A stretch of DNA of 64,000 nucleotides from Vibrio cyclitrophicus (GCF_024347435.1 NZ_AP025480.1:2790001-2854000); one strand, 5' to 3'; positions 23,400 to 35,346 are shown, counted from the stretch's first letter. A program made the numbers and translations. The notes: generated by a model not told the origin, from the sequence alone.

Positions 23400-26300
23400 T
23401 TACGCTAGAGAAGCTTTAACCTGAGCGTGTAGCTCTTGAACTGAAGTTACTGACGTCTTCGCGTCTGCAGTGTGCGCCATACAAGTCGCAAATGCAGCGT
23501 TTAGCGTAGTCGTGTAGTTAACCTTCTCAGCCAATGCGCCGCGACGAAGAACTTTAGAATCTTCAATCGCTTGACGGCCAGCAGCAGTGTTCACGATGTA
23601 CGTGTACTCGTTATTCTTGATACGGTCAAGAATGTGAGGACGACCTTCGTGTACCTTGTTTACTAGACGTGGGTTAATACCCGCTTCTCCAAGAATAACT
23701 GCAGTACCGTGAGTTGCGTCTAACTGGTAACCAAGCTTAGATAGCTTAGAAGCTAGGTCAACAACACGCTCTTTGTCGCCTTCACGAACAGAAAGAAGTG
23801 CACGGCCGCCTTCTGGGTAGATATTGCCACAACCCAACTCAGCTTTAGAGTATGCTTCTGCGAATGTCGCACCAACACCCATAACTTCACCAGTAGAGCG
23901 CATTTCTGGGCCTAACAGTGGGTCAACACCAGGAAATTTGTTGAATGGAAGTACAACTTCTTTCACTGAGTAGTAAGGTGGGATGATTTCTTTCGTAAAG
24001 CCTTGAGACTCTAGTGATTGACCAGCCATTACACGCGCTGCAATCTTAGCAATCGGTGCGCCTGTAGCTTTAGACACGAATGGAACAGTACGTGCTGCAC
24101 GAGGGTTAACCTCGATTAGGTATACTTCGTTATCTTTAACAGCAAACTGCGTATTCATCAGACCACGAACACCCAACTCAAACGCTAGCTTTTCAACTTG
24201 CTCGCGCATTACGTCTTGGATTTCTTGGCTTAGCGTGTATGCAGGAAGAGAACATGCTGAGTCACCAGAGTGAACACCCGCTTGTTCGATATGCTCCATG
24301 ATACCGCCGATAACAACACGCTCACCATCACAAATCGCATCTACGTCTACCTCAATAGCGTCATCTAAGAAGCTATCAAGTAATACTGGAGATTCGTTTG
24401 ATACGCTGACTGCTTCGTTGAAGTAGCGACGCAGGTCTTGCTCGTCGTATACGATTTCCATCGCACGACCACCAAGTACGTAAGAAGGACGTACAACAAG
24501 TGGGAAGCCGATTTCGCGAGATTTCTCAACCGCTTGCTCCATTGTTGTTACGGTTGCATTTTGTGGTTGAAGCAGGCCTAGGCGGTCTACAGCAACTTGG
24601 AAACGCTCACGGTCTTCTGCACGGTCGATTGCGTCTGGACTAGTACCAATAATTGGTACGCCAGCAGCTTCAAGAGCACGAGCCAGTTTAAGTGGCGTTT
24701 GACCACCGTACTGAACGATAACGCCTTTTGGCTTCTCAACACGAGCGATCGCCAGTACATCTTCCAGAGTTACTGGTTCGAAGTACAGGCGGTCAGACGT
24801 ATCGTAGTCTGTAGAAACTGTCTCAGGGTTACAGTTAACCATGATAGTTTCGTAGCCATCTTCGCGTAGTGCTAGTGAGGCGTGTACACAACAGTAATCA
24901 AACTCGATACCTTGACCGATACGGTTTGGACCGCCACCCAAGATCATGATCTTGTCTTTGTCTGTTGGATTCGCTTCACACTCTTCATCGTAAGTTGAGT
25001 ACATGTACGCCGTATCTGAAGAGAACTCAGCAGCACACGTATCTACACGCTTGTAAACAGGGTGTATATCGTATTGGTCACGCATGCGACGGATTTCGCT
25101 TTCCGCTACACCTAGAATCTTAGATAAGCGTGCATCAGCAAAACCTTTACGCTTAAGCTTGTTTAACTCGTCTTTGTTTAGACCAGCAAAGCCTTTCGCT
25201 TTAAGTTCTTGCTCTAGCTTAACGATGTCTTCGATTTGAACTAGGAACCAACGGTCGATTTGCGTTAGGTTGAATACACCATCTACCGACATACCAGCAC
25301 GGAATGCGTCAGCGATGTACCAAATACGTTCTGCGCCAGCTTCTTTTAGTTCATGACGGATAGTCGTTAGCGCATCAGGTGCGTCTAGGTCTACCATTTC
25401 GTCAAAACCAGTCGCGCCAACTTCTAGGCCGCGAAGTGCTTTCTGTAGAGATTCTTGTTGGTTACGGCCGATAGCCATAACTTCACCAACCGACTTCATT
25501 TGCGTTGTTAGACGGTCGTTAGCACCTGCAAATTTCTCGAAGTTAAAACGAGGAATCTTAGTAACTACGTAGTCGATTGTTGGTTCGAATGACGCTGGCG
25601 TTGCGCCACCAGTGATGTCATTCATTAGCTCATCTAGCGTAAAGCCAACAGCCAGTTTCGCTGCAATCTTAGCGATTGGGAAACCTGTCGCTTTAGAAGC
25701 TAGTGCAGAAGAGCGAGATACACGTGGGTTCATCTCGATGATAACCATACGGCCATCTTTCGGGTTGATACCAAACTGTACGTTTGAACCACCTGTTTCA
25801 ACACCAATCTCACGCAGTACCGCTAGAGAAGCGTTACGCATTAGTTGGTATTCTTTGTCTGTCAGCGTTTGAGCTGGCGCCACTGTGATTGAGTCACCGG
25901 TGTGAATACCCATTGGGTCAAAGTTTTCAATCGCACATACGATGATACAGTTGTCGTTTTTGTCACGAACCACTTCCATCTCGTACTCTTTCCAACCGAT
26001 AAGTGATTCATCGATAAGAAGTTCGTTAGTTGGAGATAAGTCCAAACCACGACGACAGATTTCTTCAAATTCTTCTTTGTTGTAAGCGATACCGCCACCA
26101 GTACCACCCATCGTGAACGATGGACGAATGATACAAGGGAAGCCAACCATGTCTAAAACTTTGTAAGCTTCTTCCATGGTTTTCGCTGTATCAGCAGTTG
26201 GACATTCAAGACCAATTGCTTTCATTGCTTTATCGAAGCGTGAACGGTCTTCTGCTTTATCGATAGCGTCAGCCGTTGCACCAATCATTTCAACACCGAA

Positions 26301-26630
26301 CTCTTCAAGAACGCCGTGCTTTTCTAGGTCTAGAGCACAGTTCAATGCAGTTTGGCCACCCATAGTAGGTAGGACTGCATCGAGCTTCTCTTTAGCGATG
26401 ATGTTACGCACAACTTCCCATTGGATAGGCTCGATGTAAGTTGCATCGGCCATATCTGGGTCAGTCATGATTGTCGCTGGGTTCGAGTTTACAAGAATAA
26501 CTCGGTAACCTTCTTCGCGAAGCGCTTTACAAGCTTGAGCACCAGAGTAATCGAACTCACATGCTTGGCCGATAACGATCGGGCCAGCACCTAGAATAAG
26601 AATACTTTTAATGTCAGTACGTTTTGGCAT
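23400..26630 (-). CDS. carB: Carbamoyl-phosphate synthase large subunit
   Basis: Makes carbamoyl phosphate from bicarbonate, two ATP and ammonia tunnelled from CarA, for pyrimidine and arginine synthesis. The 1076 residues (E. coli 1073) hold two homologous ATP-grasp halves: the carboxy-phosphate half (about 1-400, with [10 protein letters not shown]) and the carbamate-phosphate half (about 555-935, with [12 protein letters not shown]). An oligomerisation domain lies between them, and the C-terminal allosteric MGS-like domain is present ([13 protein letters not shown]), where UMP, IMP and ornithine act in E. coli. It follows carA after 16 bases and shares its promoter. Confidence 0.98.
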   Translation of the reverse strand: MPKRTDIKSILILGAGPIVIGQACEFDYSGAQACKALREEGYRVILVNSNPATIMTDPDMADATYIEPIQWEVVRNIIAKEKLDAVLPTMGGQTALNCALDLEKHGVLEEFGVEMIGATADAIDKAEDRSRFDKAMKAIGLECPTADTAKTMEEAYKVLDMVGFPCIIRPSFTMGGTGGGIAYNKEEFEEICRRGLDLSPTNELLIDESLIGWKEYEMEVVRDKNDNCIIVCAIENFDPMGIHTGDSITVAPAQTLTDKEYQLMRNASLAVLREIGVETGGSNVQFGINPKDGRMVIIEMNPRVSRSSALASKATGFPIAKIAAKLAVGFTLDELMNDITGGATPASFEPTIDYVVTKIPRFNFEKFAGANDRLTTQMKSVGEVMAIGRNQQESLQKALRGLEVGATGFDEMVDLDAPDALTTIRHELKEAGAERIWYIADAFRAGMSVDGVFNLTQIDRWFLVQIEDIVKLEQELKAKGFAGLNKDELNKLKRKGFADARLSKILGVAESEIRRMRDQYDIHPVYKRVDTCAAEFSSDTAYMYSTYDEECEANPTDKDKIMILGGGPNRIGQGIEFDYCCVHASLALREDGYETIMVNCNPETVSTDYDTSDRLYFEPVTLEDVLAIARVEKPKGVIVQYGGQTPLKLARALEAAGVPIIGTSPDAIDRAEDRERFQVAVDRLGLLQPQNATVTTMEQAVEKSREIGFPLVVRPSYVLGGRAMEIVYDEQDLRRYFNEAVSVSNESPVLLDSFLDDAIEVDVDAICDGERVVIGGIMEHIEQAGVHSGDSACSLPAYTLSQEIQDVMREQVEKLAFELGVRGLMNTQFAVKDNEVYLIEVNPRAARTVPFVSKATGAPIAKIAARVMAGQSLESQGFTKEIIPPYYSVKEVVLPFNKFPGVDPLLGPEMRSTGEVMGVGATFAEAYSKAELGCGNIYPEGGRALLSVREGDKERVVDLASKLSKLGYQLDATHGTAVILGEAGINPRLVNKVHEGRPHILDRIKNNEYTYIVNTAAGRQAIEDSKVLRRGALAEKVNYTTTLNAAFATCMAHTADAKTSVTSVQELHAQVKASLA

Positions 26631-26646
26631 TGTCTACTACTCCGAA

Positions 26647-27801
26647 TTACGCTGTGTGCTGTTTGATTAGTTCAATAAAGTGGTCGAATAACGGCGCTGC
26701 GTCTTCTGGACCTGGGCTTGCTTCCGGGTGACCTTGGAAGCTGAATGCTGGTTTGTCTGTACGGTGAATACCTTGTAGAGAACCATCAAATAATGATTTG
26801 TGCGTTGCACGCAGTGTCTCTGGAAGGGTTTCTTCGTCAGCAGCAAAGCCGTGGTTTTGCGAAGTAATCATCACAACATCACGATCTAAATCTTTAACCG
26901 GGTGGTTTGCACCGTGGTGACCAAACTTCATCTTCACTGTCTTAGCGCCTGACGCAAGAGCAAGAATCTGGTGACCTAGACAGATACCGAAGATTGGTAA
27001 GCCTTTTTCTAGGAACACTTTTGTCGCTTCAATTGCGTAAGTACATGGTTCTGGGTCACCAGGGCCATTTGAAAGGAAAACACCGTCTGGGTTCAGAGCG
27101 AGTACTTCTTCTGCTGAAGTTTCAGCAGGAACAACCGTTAGGCGGCAGCCGCGGTCAACAAGCATTCGTAAGATGTTTCGTTTTGCACCGAAGTCATAAG
27201 CAACAACGTGGTATGGCAATTCAGAGTCTGCTTTCGCTTCAGGAAGTCCACCCGTAAGCGTCCACGAACCTTGTTTCCATTGATACGCTTCTTTTGTTGT
27301 AACTTCTTTCGCAAGGTCCATACCTTTCAGGCCTGGGAATTCTTTTGCTTTAGCAAGAGCTAGAGCTTCGTCTAGGTTTCCATCGTTTACTGAAGAGCCA
27401 GCTACGATACAACCGTTTTGAGCACCTTTTTCACGAAGAATACGCGTCAGCTTACGAGTATCAATATCAGCGATACCAACAACGTTTTGCGACTTAAGGT
27501 AATCAGAAAGGGATTGTTCATTACGGAAGTTAGAAGCGATTAGAGGGAGATCGCGAATCACAAGGCCTTGAGCGTGGATTGAAGAAGATTCTTCGTCTTC
27601 GGAATTGGTTCCGGTATTGCCAATGTGAGGGTAAGTAAGGGTAACGATTTGTTGAGAATAGGAAGGATCAGTGAGGATTTCTTGGTACCCCGTCATCGAG
27701 GTATTAAAAACGACTTCACCAACTGCGGAACCTACAGCGCCAATGGCTTCACCGTGAAATACTGTCCCATCTTCTAGGACGAGTAGTGCTGACTTCTTCA
27801 A
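26647..27801 (-). CDS. carA: Carbamoyl-phosphate synthase small (glutaminase) subunit, UUG start
   Basis: 384-residue class I amidotransferase that hydrolyses glutamine and passes ammonia to CarB. The nucleophile Cys is in GICLGHQ (about residue 270), and the His and Glu of the triad are in [10 protein letters not shown]. The N-terminal domain typical of CarA ([11 protein letters not shown]) is present. The start codon is TTG, supported by GGAGG six bases upstream and alignment with E. coli CarA, which also uses UUG. A strong promoter and two candidate ARG boxes lie upstream. Confidence 0.96.
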   Translation of the reverse strand: MKKSALLVLEDGTVFHGEAIGAVGSAVGEVVFNTSMTGYQEILTDPSYSQQIVTLTYPHIGNTGTNSEDEESSSIHAQGLVIRDLPLIASNFRNEQSLSDYLKSQNVVGIADIDTRKLTRILREKGAQNGCIVAGSSVNDGNLDEALALAKAKEFPGLKGMDLAKEVTTKEAYQWKQGSWTLTGGLPEAKADSELPYHVVAYDFGAKRNILRMLVDRGCRLTVVPAETSAEEVLALNPDGVFLSNGPGDPEPCTYAIEATKVFLEKGLPIFGICLGHQILALASGAKTVKMKFGHHGANHPVKDLDRDVVMITSQNHGFAADEETLPETLRATHKSLFDGSLQGIHRTDKPAFSFQGHPEASPGPEDAAPLFDHFIELIKQHTA

Positions 27802-27810
27802 GACAACCTC

Positions 27811-27849
27811 CAGAAATAAAAATGCATTAAAATTGATTTAATTTGCAAA
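27811..27849 (-). promoter_or_regulatory. Candidate pair of ArgR operator boxes in the carA leader
   Basis: On the minus strand, box 1 has core TGCAAATTAAATCA (18-bp box 27832-27849) and box 2 has core TGCATTTTTATTTC (27811-27828), separated by exactly 3 bp. The consensus is TGAATwwwwATTCA in pairs with 3-bp spacing. Each half-site has mismatches, so the match is moderate. The position, adjoining the carA ribosome-binding site, resembles the ArgR-repressed proximal promoter region of E. coli carAB. Confidence 0.45.
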
Positions 27850-27907
27850 TCTACCTTCCTTTAACACCAGAAACTGCGTGTTTATGGAAATTAGACAAAT
27901 TGGCGAT

Positions 27908-27936
27908 ATTTTAGTGATCTGCGTGATACGTGTCAA
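27908..27936 (-). promoter_or_regulatory. Sigma-70 promoter of carAB
   Basis: On the minus strand: perfect -35 TTGACA, a 17-bp spacer, and -10 TAAAAT. Transcription should begin near 27901, giving a leader of about 100 bases before the UUG of carA. By position it corresponds to the distal pyrimidine-controlled P1 of E. coli carAB. Confidence 0.8.
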
Positions 27937-28261
27937 CATTTAACGCAAAAGAAATTAAACATTTGTAAGGACTAATTCAATTTACACCATCAAAGCTTCA
28001 AAAGTTTAACTTTCATGCTCATTTTGTCCGAATATTACGATTTTCTAATTTTCACCCCTCATTTTAGCCAATCATAGAGTGATAAAAATATCAGCAACAA
28101 AACGCAATCGATAAATACAAAGAGAAAAGGTCGAAATTTAAAGATCTAAAACAAAAAGCACACTATAAGCATTAAAAATCGCAGTTAAATAAGAGAAAAT
28201 CGACGATAAGAAGAAACTAGAAGGAGGTTTGTAAAAGGGATATTACGAAGGAAAATGTATC
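27937..28261 (-). other. AT-rich region upstream of the carAB promoter
   Basis: No credible ORF or RNA gene. It is rich in short A and T runs and may hold bending or regulator sites for carAB, which in E. coli extend about 300 bp upstream (IHF, PepA, PurR, RutR). I could not assign any site with confidence. Confidence 0.4.
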
Positions 28262-28292
28262 AAATAAAGAAAGCGCTGGCAATTGCCAGCGC
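28262..28292 (-). terminator. Rho-independent terminator of dapB
   Basis: gcgctggc - aatt - gccagcgc is a perfect 20-base palindrome 12 bases after the dapB stop. On the minus strand it is followed by TTTCTTTATTTG. The U-run is interrupted, but the stem is strong. Confidence 0.8.
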
Positions 28293-28304
28293 ATAAATAT
28301 CTAT

Positions 28305-29150
<846 letters not shown>

Positions 29151-29221
29151 TTATCTCGTGCGGCAACGTTCAATCGATTAATCCCTTTAAACTAACAACA
29201 ATCTCAAACTCAGGCTAGCAA

Positions 29222-29620
29222 TTACGAAAACTCTTTTATTACTCGCTCTAAAATTGGTACATTTGCCTCTGGGAAGGGGTATTGATTCAAAGATTCTAGG
29301 TTTACCCATTCACCTTGTTGACCCTCTTTACCATAAGGCTGTTGCTCAAAGGCTGTCACAAGGATGAAATCAAACTTAAGCGATTTATCACTGTAATCAA
29401 ATTCAAGATGCTCGAAGAGAGACTGTTCAGTTACCTTGATGCCAATTTCTTCATCTAACTCACGAGTCATTGCTTGTTCAATGGTTTCCCCTACTTCAAC
29501 CTTGCCGCCAGGGAACTCCCAAAAGCCACCTTTGTGTTTATCGTCTGGGCGTTTAGTAATAAAGACCTGTGATTTATCTTGGTTGAAGATAATGCCCGCA
29601 ACAATATGGATTCTTTTCAT
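29222..29620 (-). CDS. mutT: 8-oxo-dGTP diphosphatase MutT (Nudix hydrolase)
   Basis: 132-residue Nudix hydrolase that removes 8-oxo-dGTP from the nucleotide pool and so prevents A:T to C:G mutations. The Nudix box is complete: GGKVEVGETIEQAMTRELDEEIGI fits GX5EX7REUXEEXGU (shown here as its consensus match at about residues 38-60). The N-terminal HIVAGIIFN strand and FEFPGG-type turn (FWEFPGGK) are typical. It lies downstream of secA on the same strand, as in E. coli, but two repeats and a terminator lie between. Confidence 0.94.
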   Translation of the reverse strand: MKRIHIVAGIIFNQDKSQVFITKRPDDKHKGGFWEFPGGKVEVGETIEQAMTRELDEEIGIKVTEQSLFEHLEFDYSDKSLKFDFILVTAFEQQPYGKEGQQGEWVNLESLNQYPFPEANVPILERVIKEFS

Positions 29621-29669
29621 ATGATGGTGTTCCTTAATAAAACGCTTTGCTCACTCATCCCCCTCAATA

Positions 29670-29781
29670 CGTCATCCTCAAGAAGGACAAACAACTGAGT
29701 TGAGGATCTAATACAAGAGCATGAGTCTAACTATTAAACGAGATTCCCTACTAGGCTCGTTCCTCGCTAGAGGGAATGACG
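29670..29781. repeat. Vibrio-type interspersed palindromic repeat (about 112 bp)
   Basis: The element begins cgtcatcctc and ends gggaatgacg, so its ends are imperfect inverted repeats sharing CGTCAT/ATGACG. Its right part folds into a hairpin: attccct/agggaat plus an inner ctag/ctag. The left part contains gaggatctaatacaag. I recall similar sequences scattered between genes in vibrios, which would make it a non-autonomous mobile repeat, but copy number cannot be seen here. It lies in the mutT-secA gap. Confidence 0.6.
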
Positions 29782-29823
29782 ACTTACCCTTTCATCAAAA
29801 GATAAGCCACGAAATTTACATAC

Positions 29824-29849
29824 AAAAAGAGCCGCCTAAGCGACTCTTT
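29824..29849 (-). terminator. Rho-independent terminator downstream of secA
   Basis: On the minus strand AAAGAGTCGC - TTAG - GCGGCTCTTT forms a 10-bp stem with one G-U pair, followed by TT. It lies 114 bases after secA, beyond the second palindromic repeat. Confidence 0.75.
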
Positions 29850-29880
29850 AATCAAAACTATATTTAGGCAAAGCTGTATT

Positions 29881-29950
29881 GGTTGAGAACGAGGAGGCGA
29901 CGCAGAGTTTACAAGTGTAAATGAGCATCGCCGACGAAGTTATCAGCCAT
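29881..29950. repeat. Second palindromic repeat, at the 3' side of secA
   Basis: A long imperfect hairpin: ggcga (29896-29900) pairs with tcgcc (29928-29932), and tttac (29908-29912) with gtaaa (29917-29921) around loop aagt. The flanks gaacgaggaggcgacgcaga and gagcatcgccgacgaagtta look familiar as a repeat found after genes in vibrios; this is memory, not a search. It begins 12 bases after the secA stop and is unrelated in sequence to the repeat at 29670-29781. Confidence 0.5.
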
Positions 29951-29962
29951 TACAGCAAAGCA

Positions 29963-32683
29963 TTAGTCAATTTTACCGTGACACTGTTTGTATTTTTTGC
30001 CACTTCCACATGGGCATGGTTCGTTACGACCCACTTTACGCTCATCACGTACTACCGTTTGTGGAGATACCGCTTCATCGTCAGCTAACTGATTTTCAGC
30101 CACTGCATGTTGTGTTTGAGCACGACGCGCCGCTTCTTCAGCTTGAGCTTGACGTTGAGCTTCCATCTTTTCAACTTCTTCTTGTTGCTGAACGCGAACC
30201 TTAGAAAGAATGGTAACAACGTCTGTTTTCAGTACATCTAACAGACCTTCAAACAGTTCAAACGACTCGCGCTTGTACTCTTGTTTCGGGTTCTTCTGAG
30301 CATAACCACGTAAGTGTATACCTTGACGAAGGTGATCCATCGCAGCCAAGTGCTCTTTCCAAAGACCGTCTAGCGTTTGTAGCATCACAGACTTTTCGAA
30401 GTTACGCAGTACTTGAGCACCAACCACTTCTTCTTTTTGTTTGTACGAGTCAACCGCCATACCAAGAATACGCTCACGCAATGCTTCTTCATAAAGCTTG
30501 TCGTCTTCGTCCAACCAACCTTGAATATCAAAGTCTAGATCGAAGTCGTTTTTCAGGCGATCTTGTAGACCAGCGATATCCCACATGTCTTCAAGAGATT
30601 GAGGTGCAATGTACTCATCGATAACCGAAGTAAACACGTCTTCACGGTTGTGTTCGATCATTTCGCTGATGTCGTCAGAACTCATCAGTTCGTCACGAAG
30701 CTCATAAACCACTTTACGTTGGTCATTAGCTACATCATCGTACTCAAGAAGCTGCTTACGGATATCGAAGTTACGACCTTCCACTTTACGTTGTGCTTTT
30801 TCAATTGAGCGAGACAGCATCTTAGATTCAATCGCTTCGCCTTCGTCCATACCACTTTGAATAAGGCCAGCCATACGATCAGACGTAAAGATACGTAGCA
30901 GAGAGTCTTCCATTGATAGGTAGAAACGAGAAGAACCCGCATCACCTTGACGACCAGAACGACCACGTAGCTGGTTATCGATACGGCGAGATTCATGGCG
31001 CTCAGTACCAATGATGTGCAGACCACCGGACTCAAGTACTTTATCGTGGATAACTCTCCAGTCAGCTTTGATCTTATCGATCTGCTCTTGAGTTGGGTTT
31101 TCTAGCTTCTCTACCTGAGCCTGCCAGCTACCACCCAATACGATATCGGTACCACGACCAGCCATGTTAGTTGCGATAGTTACCGCGCTTGGCGTACCCG
31201 CTTGTGCAACGATCTCGGCTTCCATTTCGTGAAACTTAGCATTGAGAACGTTATGCTTAATTTTTGCTTTTTTCAGTGCGTTAGACAGTAGTTCTGATTT
31301 TTCGATAGAAACCGTACCAACCAGTGATGGCTGACCAGCCGCAACACGATCTTTAATGTCTTCAATGATCGCATTGAATTTGTCTTCTTCGGTACGATAA
31401 ACCACATCTGGCATATCGTTACGAACCATAGGCTTGTTGGTTGGGATAACCACCGTTTCTAGGCCGTAGATAGACTGGAATTCGAAAGCTTCTGTATCGG
31501 CTGTACCTGTCATACCAGACAGTTTCTCGTACAAACGGAAGAAGTTCTGGAAGGTAATCGATGCTAACGTTTGGTTTTCGTTTTGAATCTTTACACCTTC
31601 TTTCGCTTCAACAGCTTGGTGTAAACCTTCAGACCAACGACGACCAGGCATAGTACGACCAGTATGTTCATCAACAATAACCACTTCGCCTTCTTCAGTA
31701 ACGATGTAGTCTACGTTTTTCTCAAACAATACGTGCGCACGAAGAGCCGCATTTACGTGGTGAAGTAAGCTGATATTGGTTGGAGAGTAAAGTGTATCGC
31801 CCTCTTCCATCAATCCATTTTTAACCATTAACTCTTCAACAAATTCTTGACCGTTTTCAGTCAGGTGAACCTGTTTAGATTTTTCGTCCATGGTGTAGTG
31901 ACCTTCACCACGGTACTCTTCTGAATCTTCTTTATCTTGACGCTCTAGAGAAGGGATCAGCGTATTAATGCGCGTATAAAGATCTGAGCTATCTTCAGCA
32001 GGACCAGAGATAATTAACGGAGTACGAGCTTCATCGATTAAGATTGAGTCAACTTCATCGACTACAGCGAAGAAACGTTCACGTTGAACTCTATCTTCAG
32101 CACGGAAAGCCATGTTGTCACGCAGGTAATCAAAACCAAACTCGTTGTTTGTTCCGTATAGGATATCGGCTTGGTACGCTTCTTTCTTCTCTGGCGGAGC
32201 CATATTTGGCACGTTCACGCCAACTGTCATGCCAAGGAATTCAAATAGTGGTCGGTTTGTTTCCGCATCACGCTTCGCTAGGTAATCGTTCACCGTTACA
32301 ACGTGAACACCTTTGCTTGGTAGGGCGTTAAGATAAGCTGGTAGAGTTGCGGTAAGAGTTTTACCTTCACCAGTACGCATCTCTGCGATTTGGCCAGCAT
32401 TTAGAACCATGCCACCAATCAACTGCACGTCAAAGTGACGCATGCCGTAAACACGTTTAGACGCTTCACGTACTGTAGCAAATGCTTCAGGTAAAAGTTG
32501 ATCTAGCGATTCGCCTTTATCTAAGCGCTCACGAAACTCAACCGTTTTAGCTTTTAACTCTTCATCAGAAAGTGCTTCTAACGTTGGTTCGTAGTTATTA
32601 ATTTCTTTTACAATTTTTCTAAGGCGGCGCAGTGTTCTGTCATTGCGACTGCCAATTACCTTTGTCAGCAGCTTAGTAATCAT
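29963..32683 (-). CDS. secA: Preprotein translocase ATPase SecA
   Basis: Cytosolic/peripheral motor that drives unfolded preproteins through SecYEG. The 906 residues contain Walker A ([12 protein letters not shown], about 100-112), the [12 protein letters not shown] box, the preprotein-binding and helical scaffold regions, and the second nucleotide-binding fold ([20 protein letters not shown]). The C-terminal zinc-binding tail [14 protein letters not shown] binds SecB. Full length (E. coli 901). No secM-like gene lies upstream; a terminator separates it from lpxC, so it should have its own promoter. Confidence 0.98.
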   Translation of the reverse strand: MITKLLTKVIGSRNDRTLRRLRKIVKEINNYEPTLEALSDEELKAKTVEFRERLDKGESLDQLLPEAFATVREASKRVYGMRHFDVQLIGGMVLNAGQIAEMRTGEGKTLTATLPAYLNALPSKGVHVVTVNDYLAKRDAETNRPLFEFLGMTVGVNVPNMAPPEKKEAYQADILYGTNNEFGFDYLRDNMAFRAEDRVQRERFFAVVDEVDSILIDEARTPLIISGPAEDSSDLYTRINTLIPSLERQDKEDSEEYRGEGHYTMDEKSKQVHLTENGQEFVEELMVKNGLMEEGDTLYSPTNISLLHHVNAALRAHVLFEKNVDYIVTEEGEVVIVDEHTGRTMPGRRWSEGLHQAVEAKEGVKIQNENQTLASITFQNFFRLYEKLSGMTGTADTEAFEFQSIYGLETVVIPTNKPMVRNDMPDVVYRTEEDKFNAIIEDIKDRVAAGQPSLVGTVSIEKSELLSNALKKAKIKHNVLNAKFHEMEAEIVAQAGTPSAVTIATNMAGRGTDIVLGGSWQAQVEKLENPTQEQIDKIKADWRVIHDKVLESGGLHIIGTERHESRRIDNQLRGRSGRQGDAGSSRFYLSMEDSLLRIFTSDRMAGLIQSGMDEGEAIESKMLSRSIEKAQRKVEGRNFDIRKQLLEYDDVANDQRKVVYELRDELMSSDDISEMIEHNREDVFTSVIDEYIAPQSLEDMWDIAGLQDRLKNDFDLDFDIQGWLDEDDKLYEEALRERILGMAVDSYKQKEEVVGAQVLRNFEKSVMLQTLDGLWKEHLAAMDHLRQGIHLRGYAQKNPKQEYKRESFELFEGLLDVLKTDVVTILSKVRVQQQEEVEKMEAQRQAQAEEAARRAQTQHAVAENQLADDEAVSPQTVVRDERKVGRNEPCPCGSGKKYKQCHGKID

Positions 32684-33015
32684 GTGCTTGGAATCTCTTC
32701 GTTCTCAGATCGTCCGCGATCTATTTTAAATGCCGTCAGTCTCTACTAGCTATGAACTAGTCTTCAGTTACTAACCAAGGATACTGAGATAAATCTAGTA
32801 TCTTTGATATTGTACTTGAGAGTAGAGTTTTCAAGGCTTGAGTTAAAATTAATGCTCTCTAGTGTAAGTAATTTTCACACTAACGACCATTTATAACCCC
32901 ATTTGTTTGATGTGCTTGGAACTTTTCTTTCTAATTGCTGACGGATTAGCCAGACTGCAGTCTATTGGTAGACAACTTTCGGATGTTGACGACACTGTAT
33001 CTGGAAAATAGATAC
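32684..33015 (-). other. secA upstream region without a recognisable secM
   Basis: About 330 bp that must hold the secA promoter. I found no SecM-like ORF and no FxxxxWIxxxxGIRAGP arrest motif. A 25-codon frame from a TTG (KTLLSSTISKILDLSQYPWL...) exists, but without a ribosome-binding site. A 12-base direct repeat, atgtgcttggaa on the plus strand, occurs at the secA start (32682-32693) and again at 32910-32921. ctagttcatagctag can pair as a small hairpin in the leader. Confidence 0.5.
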
Positions 33016-33043
33016 AAAAAAACCAGGTCAATGACCTGGTTTT
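33016..33043 (-). terminator. Rho-independent terminator at the end of the dcw/lpxC operon
   Basis: AAAACCAGGTC - att - GACCTGGTTTT on the minus strand is a perfect 11-bp stem running into seven T, 28 bases after lpxC. It cleanly separates lpxC from secA. Confidence 0.92.
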
Positions 33044-33071
33044 CGAAATCTTATATTGTTGTAAGCAACAA

Positions 33072-33989
33072 TTACGCTAAAACCATACCTGGTTCAGCAA
33101 ACGCAACTGGAGAGCCTACTTCTTCTTCGAATGTTGCCCATTCCCAAGCTTCTGCGTCAGCAAGTACTGCACGTAGTAGTTGGTTATTTAGGCCATGACC
33201 TGATTTGTATGCACGGAACTCACCAATAATAGCGTGTCCACACATGTAAAGGTCACCAATCGCGTCTAGTACTTTATGAGTTACGAACTCATTGTCAAAA
33301 CGTAGACCTTCTTCATTAAGAATTCGATACTCGTCAAGTACGATAGCATTATCAAAGCTACCACCAAGTACTAGATTTTGGGATTGTAGATACTCAATAT
33401 CACGCATGAAACCGAAAGTACGAGCGCGAGAAATTTCTTTCACAAAACCTTGTGAAGAGAAATCAAACAACAAACGTTGCTCATCAGATTCAATCGCGGG
33501 ATGGTTAAAGTCGATCTCAAAGTCCATGCGGAAGCCGTTAAATGGGACGAATTCTGCCCACTTATCGCCATCTTCAAAACGGATAGGCTTTTTGATTCGA
33601 ATAAAACGCTTCGCTGCATTCAGTGTTTCTACACCTGCTTGCTGTAGCAAATATACGAATGGGCTTGCGCTACCATCCATAATTGGGATCTCTGGTGCAT
33701 CAACCTCAACAATAATGTTGTCGATACCCATACCCGCTAAAGCTGCGTTAAGGTGTTCCACTGTAGAAATACGTACGCCTTCGTCGTTAACAAGAGCAGT
33801 ACATAACATAGTGTCACGAACTGATGCTGGATCAGCTGGGAAATCTACAGGTGGATTTACATCAGTACGACGATAAACAATACCTGTATTTGCAGCTGCC
33901 GGGCGAAGAGTAAGTGTGACTTTACGACCAGAGTGGAGACCCACACCAGTTGTTTTCACAATTTCTTTCAGAGTACGTTGTCTGATCAT
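33072..33989 (-). CDS. lpxC: UDP-3-O-acyl-N-acetylglucosamine deacetylase LpxC
   Basis: Zinc amidase catalysing the first committed step of lipid A synthesis. The 305 residues (same length as E. coli) carry the zinc ligands: His in [10 protein letters not shown] (about residue 79), and His and Asp in [10 protein letters not shown] (about 238-242); the general-base Glu78 and His265 (GHGLNN) are present. It lies 96 bases after ftsZ, the conserved end of the division cluster, and is followed by the cluster's terminator. The C-terminus, rich in small and acidic residues, resembles the FtsH-dependent degradation tail (MVLA end). Confidence 0.97.
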   Translation of the reverse strand: MIRQRTLKEIVKTTGVGLHSGRKVTLTLRPAAANTGIVYRRTDVNPPVDFPADPASVRDTMLCTALVNDEGVRISTVEHLNAALAGMGIDNIIVEVDAPEIPIMDGSASPFVYLLQQAGVETLNAAKRFIRIKKPIRFEDGDKWAEFVPFNGFRMDFEIDFNHPAIESDEQRLLFDFSSQGFVKEISRARTFGFMRDIEYLQSQNLVLGGSFDNAIVLDEYRILNEEGLRFDNEFVTHKVLDAIGDLYMCGHAIIGEFRAYKSGHGLNNQLLRAVLADAEAWEWATFEEEVGSPVAFAEPGMVLA

Positions 33990-34085
33990 CTGCTTGCCTC
34001 GTTATCAGTGCTACAAATCACGGTCAGTATTTACCGACCGCAAATTTTACCATTAATTCGACGATAGTCAAATTTTGGGTATTTG

Positions 34086-35315
34086 TTAATCAGCCTGACG
34101 TCGTAAAAATGCTGGAATATCTAAGTATCCACTCTCTTTCTCAGCTTTAGGTGCAGCACTCTGGCTAGCGCCTGTACCTGAAGAAACAGGTGACGTTGTT
34201 GGCTGTGGCTTAACTTGAGGTTTAACCTCAGTTTTCTCTTGCAATGGCTGTGCCATTTTCTCTTCCACTTTTGGTGCAGTTTGAGCTGCAACTTGTGGTT
34301 GAGGCGTTGGCGCTACTTTAGCCTTGCCACCAGCAACTAATGTAATGTCTGGTTTTTTCTCTGTTCCGATACCTGTTGCAACAACAGTTACACGGATTTC
34401 ATCCGTCATGTCAGGGTCTAGAGAAGTACCAATCACGACAGTTGCGTTATCAGAAGCGAATGCCTTAACTGTATTACCCACAGTTTCGAATTCATCTAGA
34501 CGCATGTCCAGGCCTGCAGTGATGTTCACAAGAACGCCACGCGCACCAGCTAGGTCGATGTCTTCTAGTAGTGGGCTAGAAATTGCCGTTTCAGCAGCTT
34601 CTTCAGCACGGTCTTCACCTTTTGCGATACCGCTACCCATCATTGCATGACCCATCTCAGACATTACAGTGCGAACATCCGCGAAATCGACGTTAATCAT
34701 ACCAGGGCGAGTAATTAGCTCTGCGATACCTTGTACAGCATTTTTAAGCACATCATTTGCACTTGCGAAAGCTTCTAGCAGTGTTACGCCACGGCCAAGT
34801 ACCTTAAGTAGCTTTTCATTTGGAATCGTAATTAAAGAATCCACATGCTTAGAAAGCTCTTCAATACCTTGCTCTGCAAACGCTAAACGTTTTTTGCCTT
34901 CAAAGCTAAATGGCTTAGTTACAACAGCAACTGTTAGCACACCTAGCTCTTTCGCAACTTCAGCAATAACTGGAGCAGCACCTGTACCCGTACCACCGCC
35001 CATACCAGCTGCGATAAATACCATATCGGCGCCAGTTAGAACTTCTTTAATTCTTTCTCGATCTTCGAGAGCTGCATCACGGCCTACTTGTGGGTTTGCA
35101 CCAGCGCCCAAACCTTTAGTGATATCACCACCAATTTGGATCACGCTGCTCACGCTTGTTTTACGAAGTGCTTGGGCATCAGTGTTAACACTGATGAATT
35201 CTACGCCTTCGATTGATTCACGTACCATGTGCTCAACAGCGTTACCGCCACCGCCACCAACTCCAACGACTTTAATTACTGCATCGTCAGACATTTCCAT
35301 CATCGGTTCAAACAT
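34086..35315 (-). CDS. ftsZ: Cell division GTPase FtsZ
   Basis: Tubulin-like GTPase that forms the Z ring. The 409 residues show the GTP-binding signature [11 protein letters not shown] (about residues 107-117), the N-terminal [13 protein letters not shown] loop and the synergy-loop region [18 protein letters not shown]-rich variable linker follows (about 325-390), then the conserved C-terminal peptide [14 protein letters not shown] that binds FtsA and ZipA. The linker makes it longer than E. coli FtsZ (383). ftsA ends 31 bases upstream. Confidence 0.98.
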   Translation of the reverse strand: MFEPMMEMSDDAVIKVVGVGGGGGNAVEHMVRESIEGVEFISVNTDAQALRKTSVSSVIQIGGDITKGLGAGANPQVGRDAALEDRERIKEVLTGADMVFIAAGMGGGTGTGAAPVIAEVAKELGVLTVAVVTKPFSFEGKKRLAFAEQGIEELSKHVDSLITIPNEKLLKVLGRGVTLLEAFASANDVLKNAVQGIAELITRPGMINVDFADVRTVMSEMGHAMMGSGIAKGEDRAEEAAETAISSPLLEDIDLAGARGVLVNITAGLDMRLDEFETVGNTVKAFASDNATVVIGTSLDPDMTDEIRVTVVATGIGTEKKPDITLVAGGKAKVAPTPQPQVAAQTAPKVEEKMAQPLQEKTEVKPQVKPQPTTSPVSSGTGASQSAAPKAEKESGYLDIPAFLRRQAD

Positions 35316-35346
35316 GTGTTATCTCCGTTTTTTCCTGCAACTCAGG

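Noticed and set aside
28102..28116. PurR-box-like acgcaatcgataaat upstream of carAB
   Set aside because: Only the left half fits the consensus and it lies about 200 bases upstream of the predicted start.
28255..28296. 13-codon ORF after GAAGGAAAATG upstream of dapB's terminator
   Set aside because: Most of it is the palindrome of the dapB terminator read on the other strand; no following gene in that direction.
32911..32945. Sigma-E-like GGAACTT upstream of secA
   Set aside because: No matching -10 at the right distance, and it would point away from secA.
33292..33876. 194-codon ORF opposite lpxC
   Set aside because: Antisense shadow of lpxC with biased composition and no start signal.
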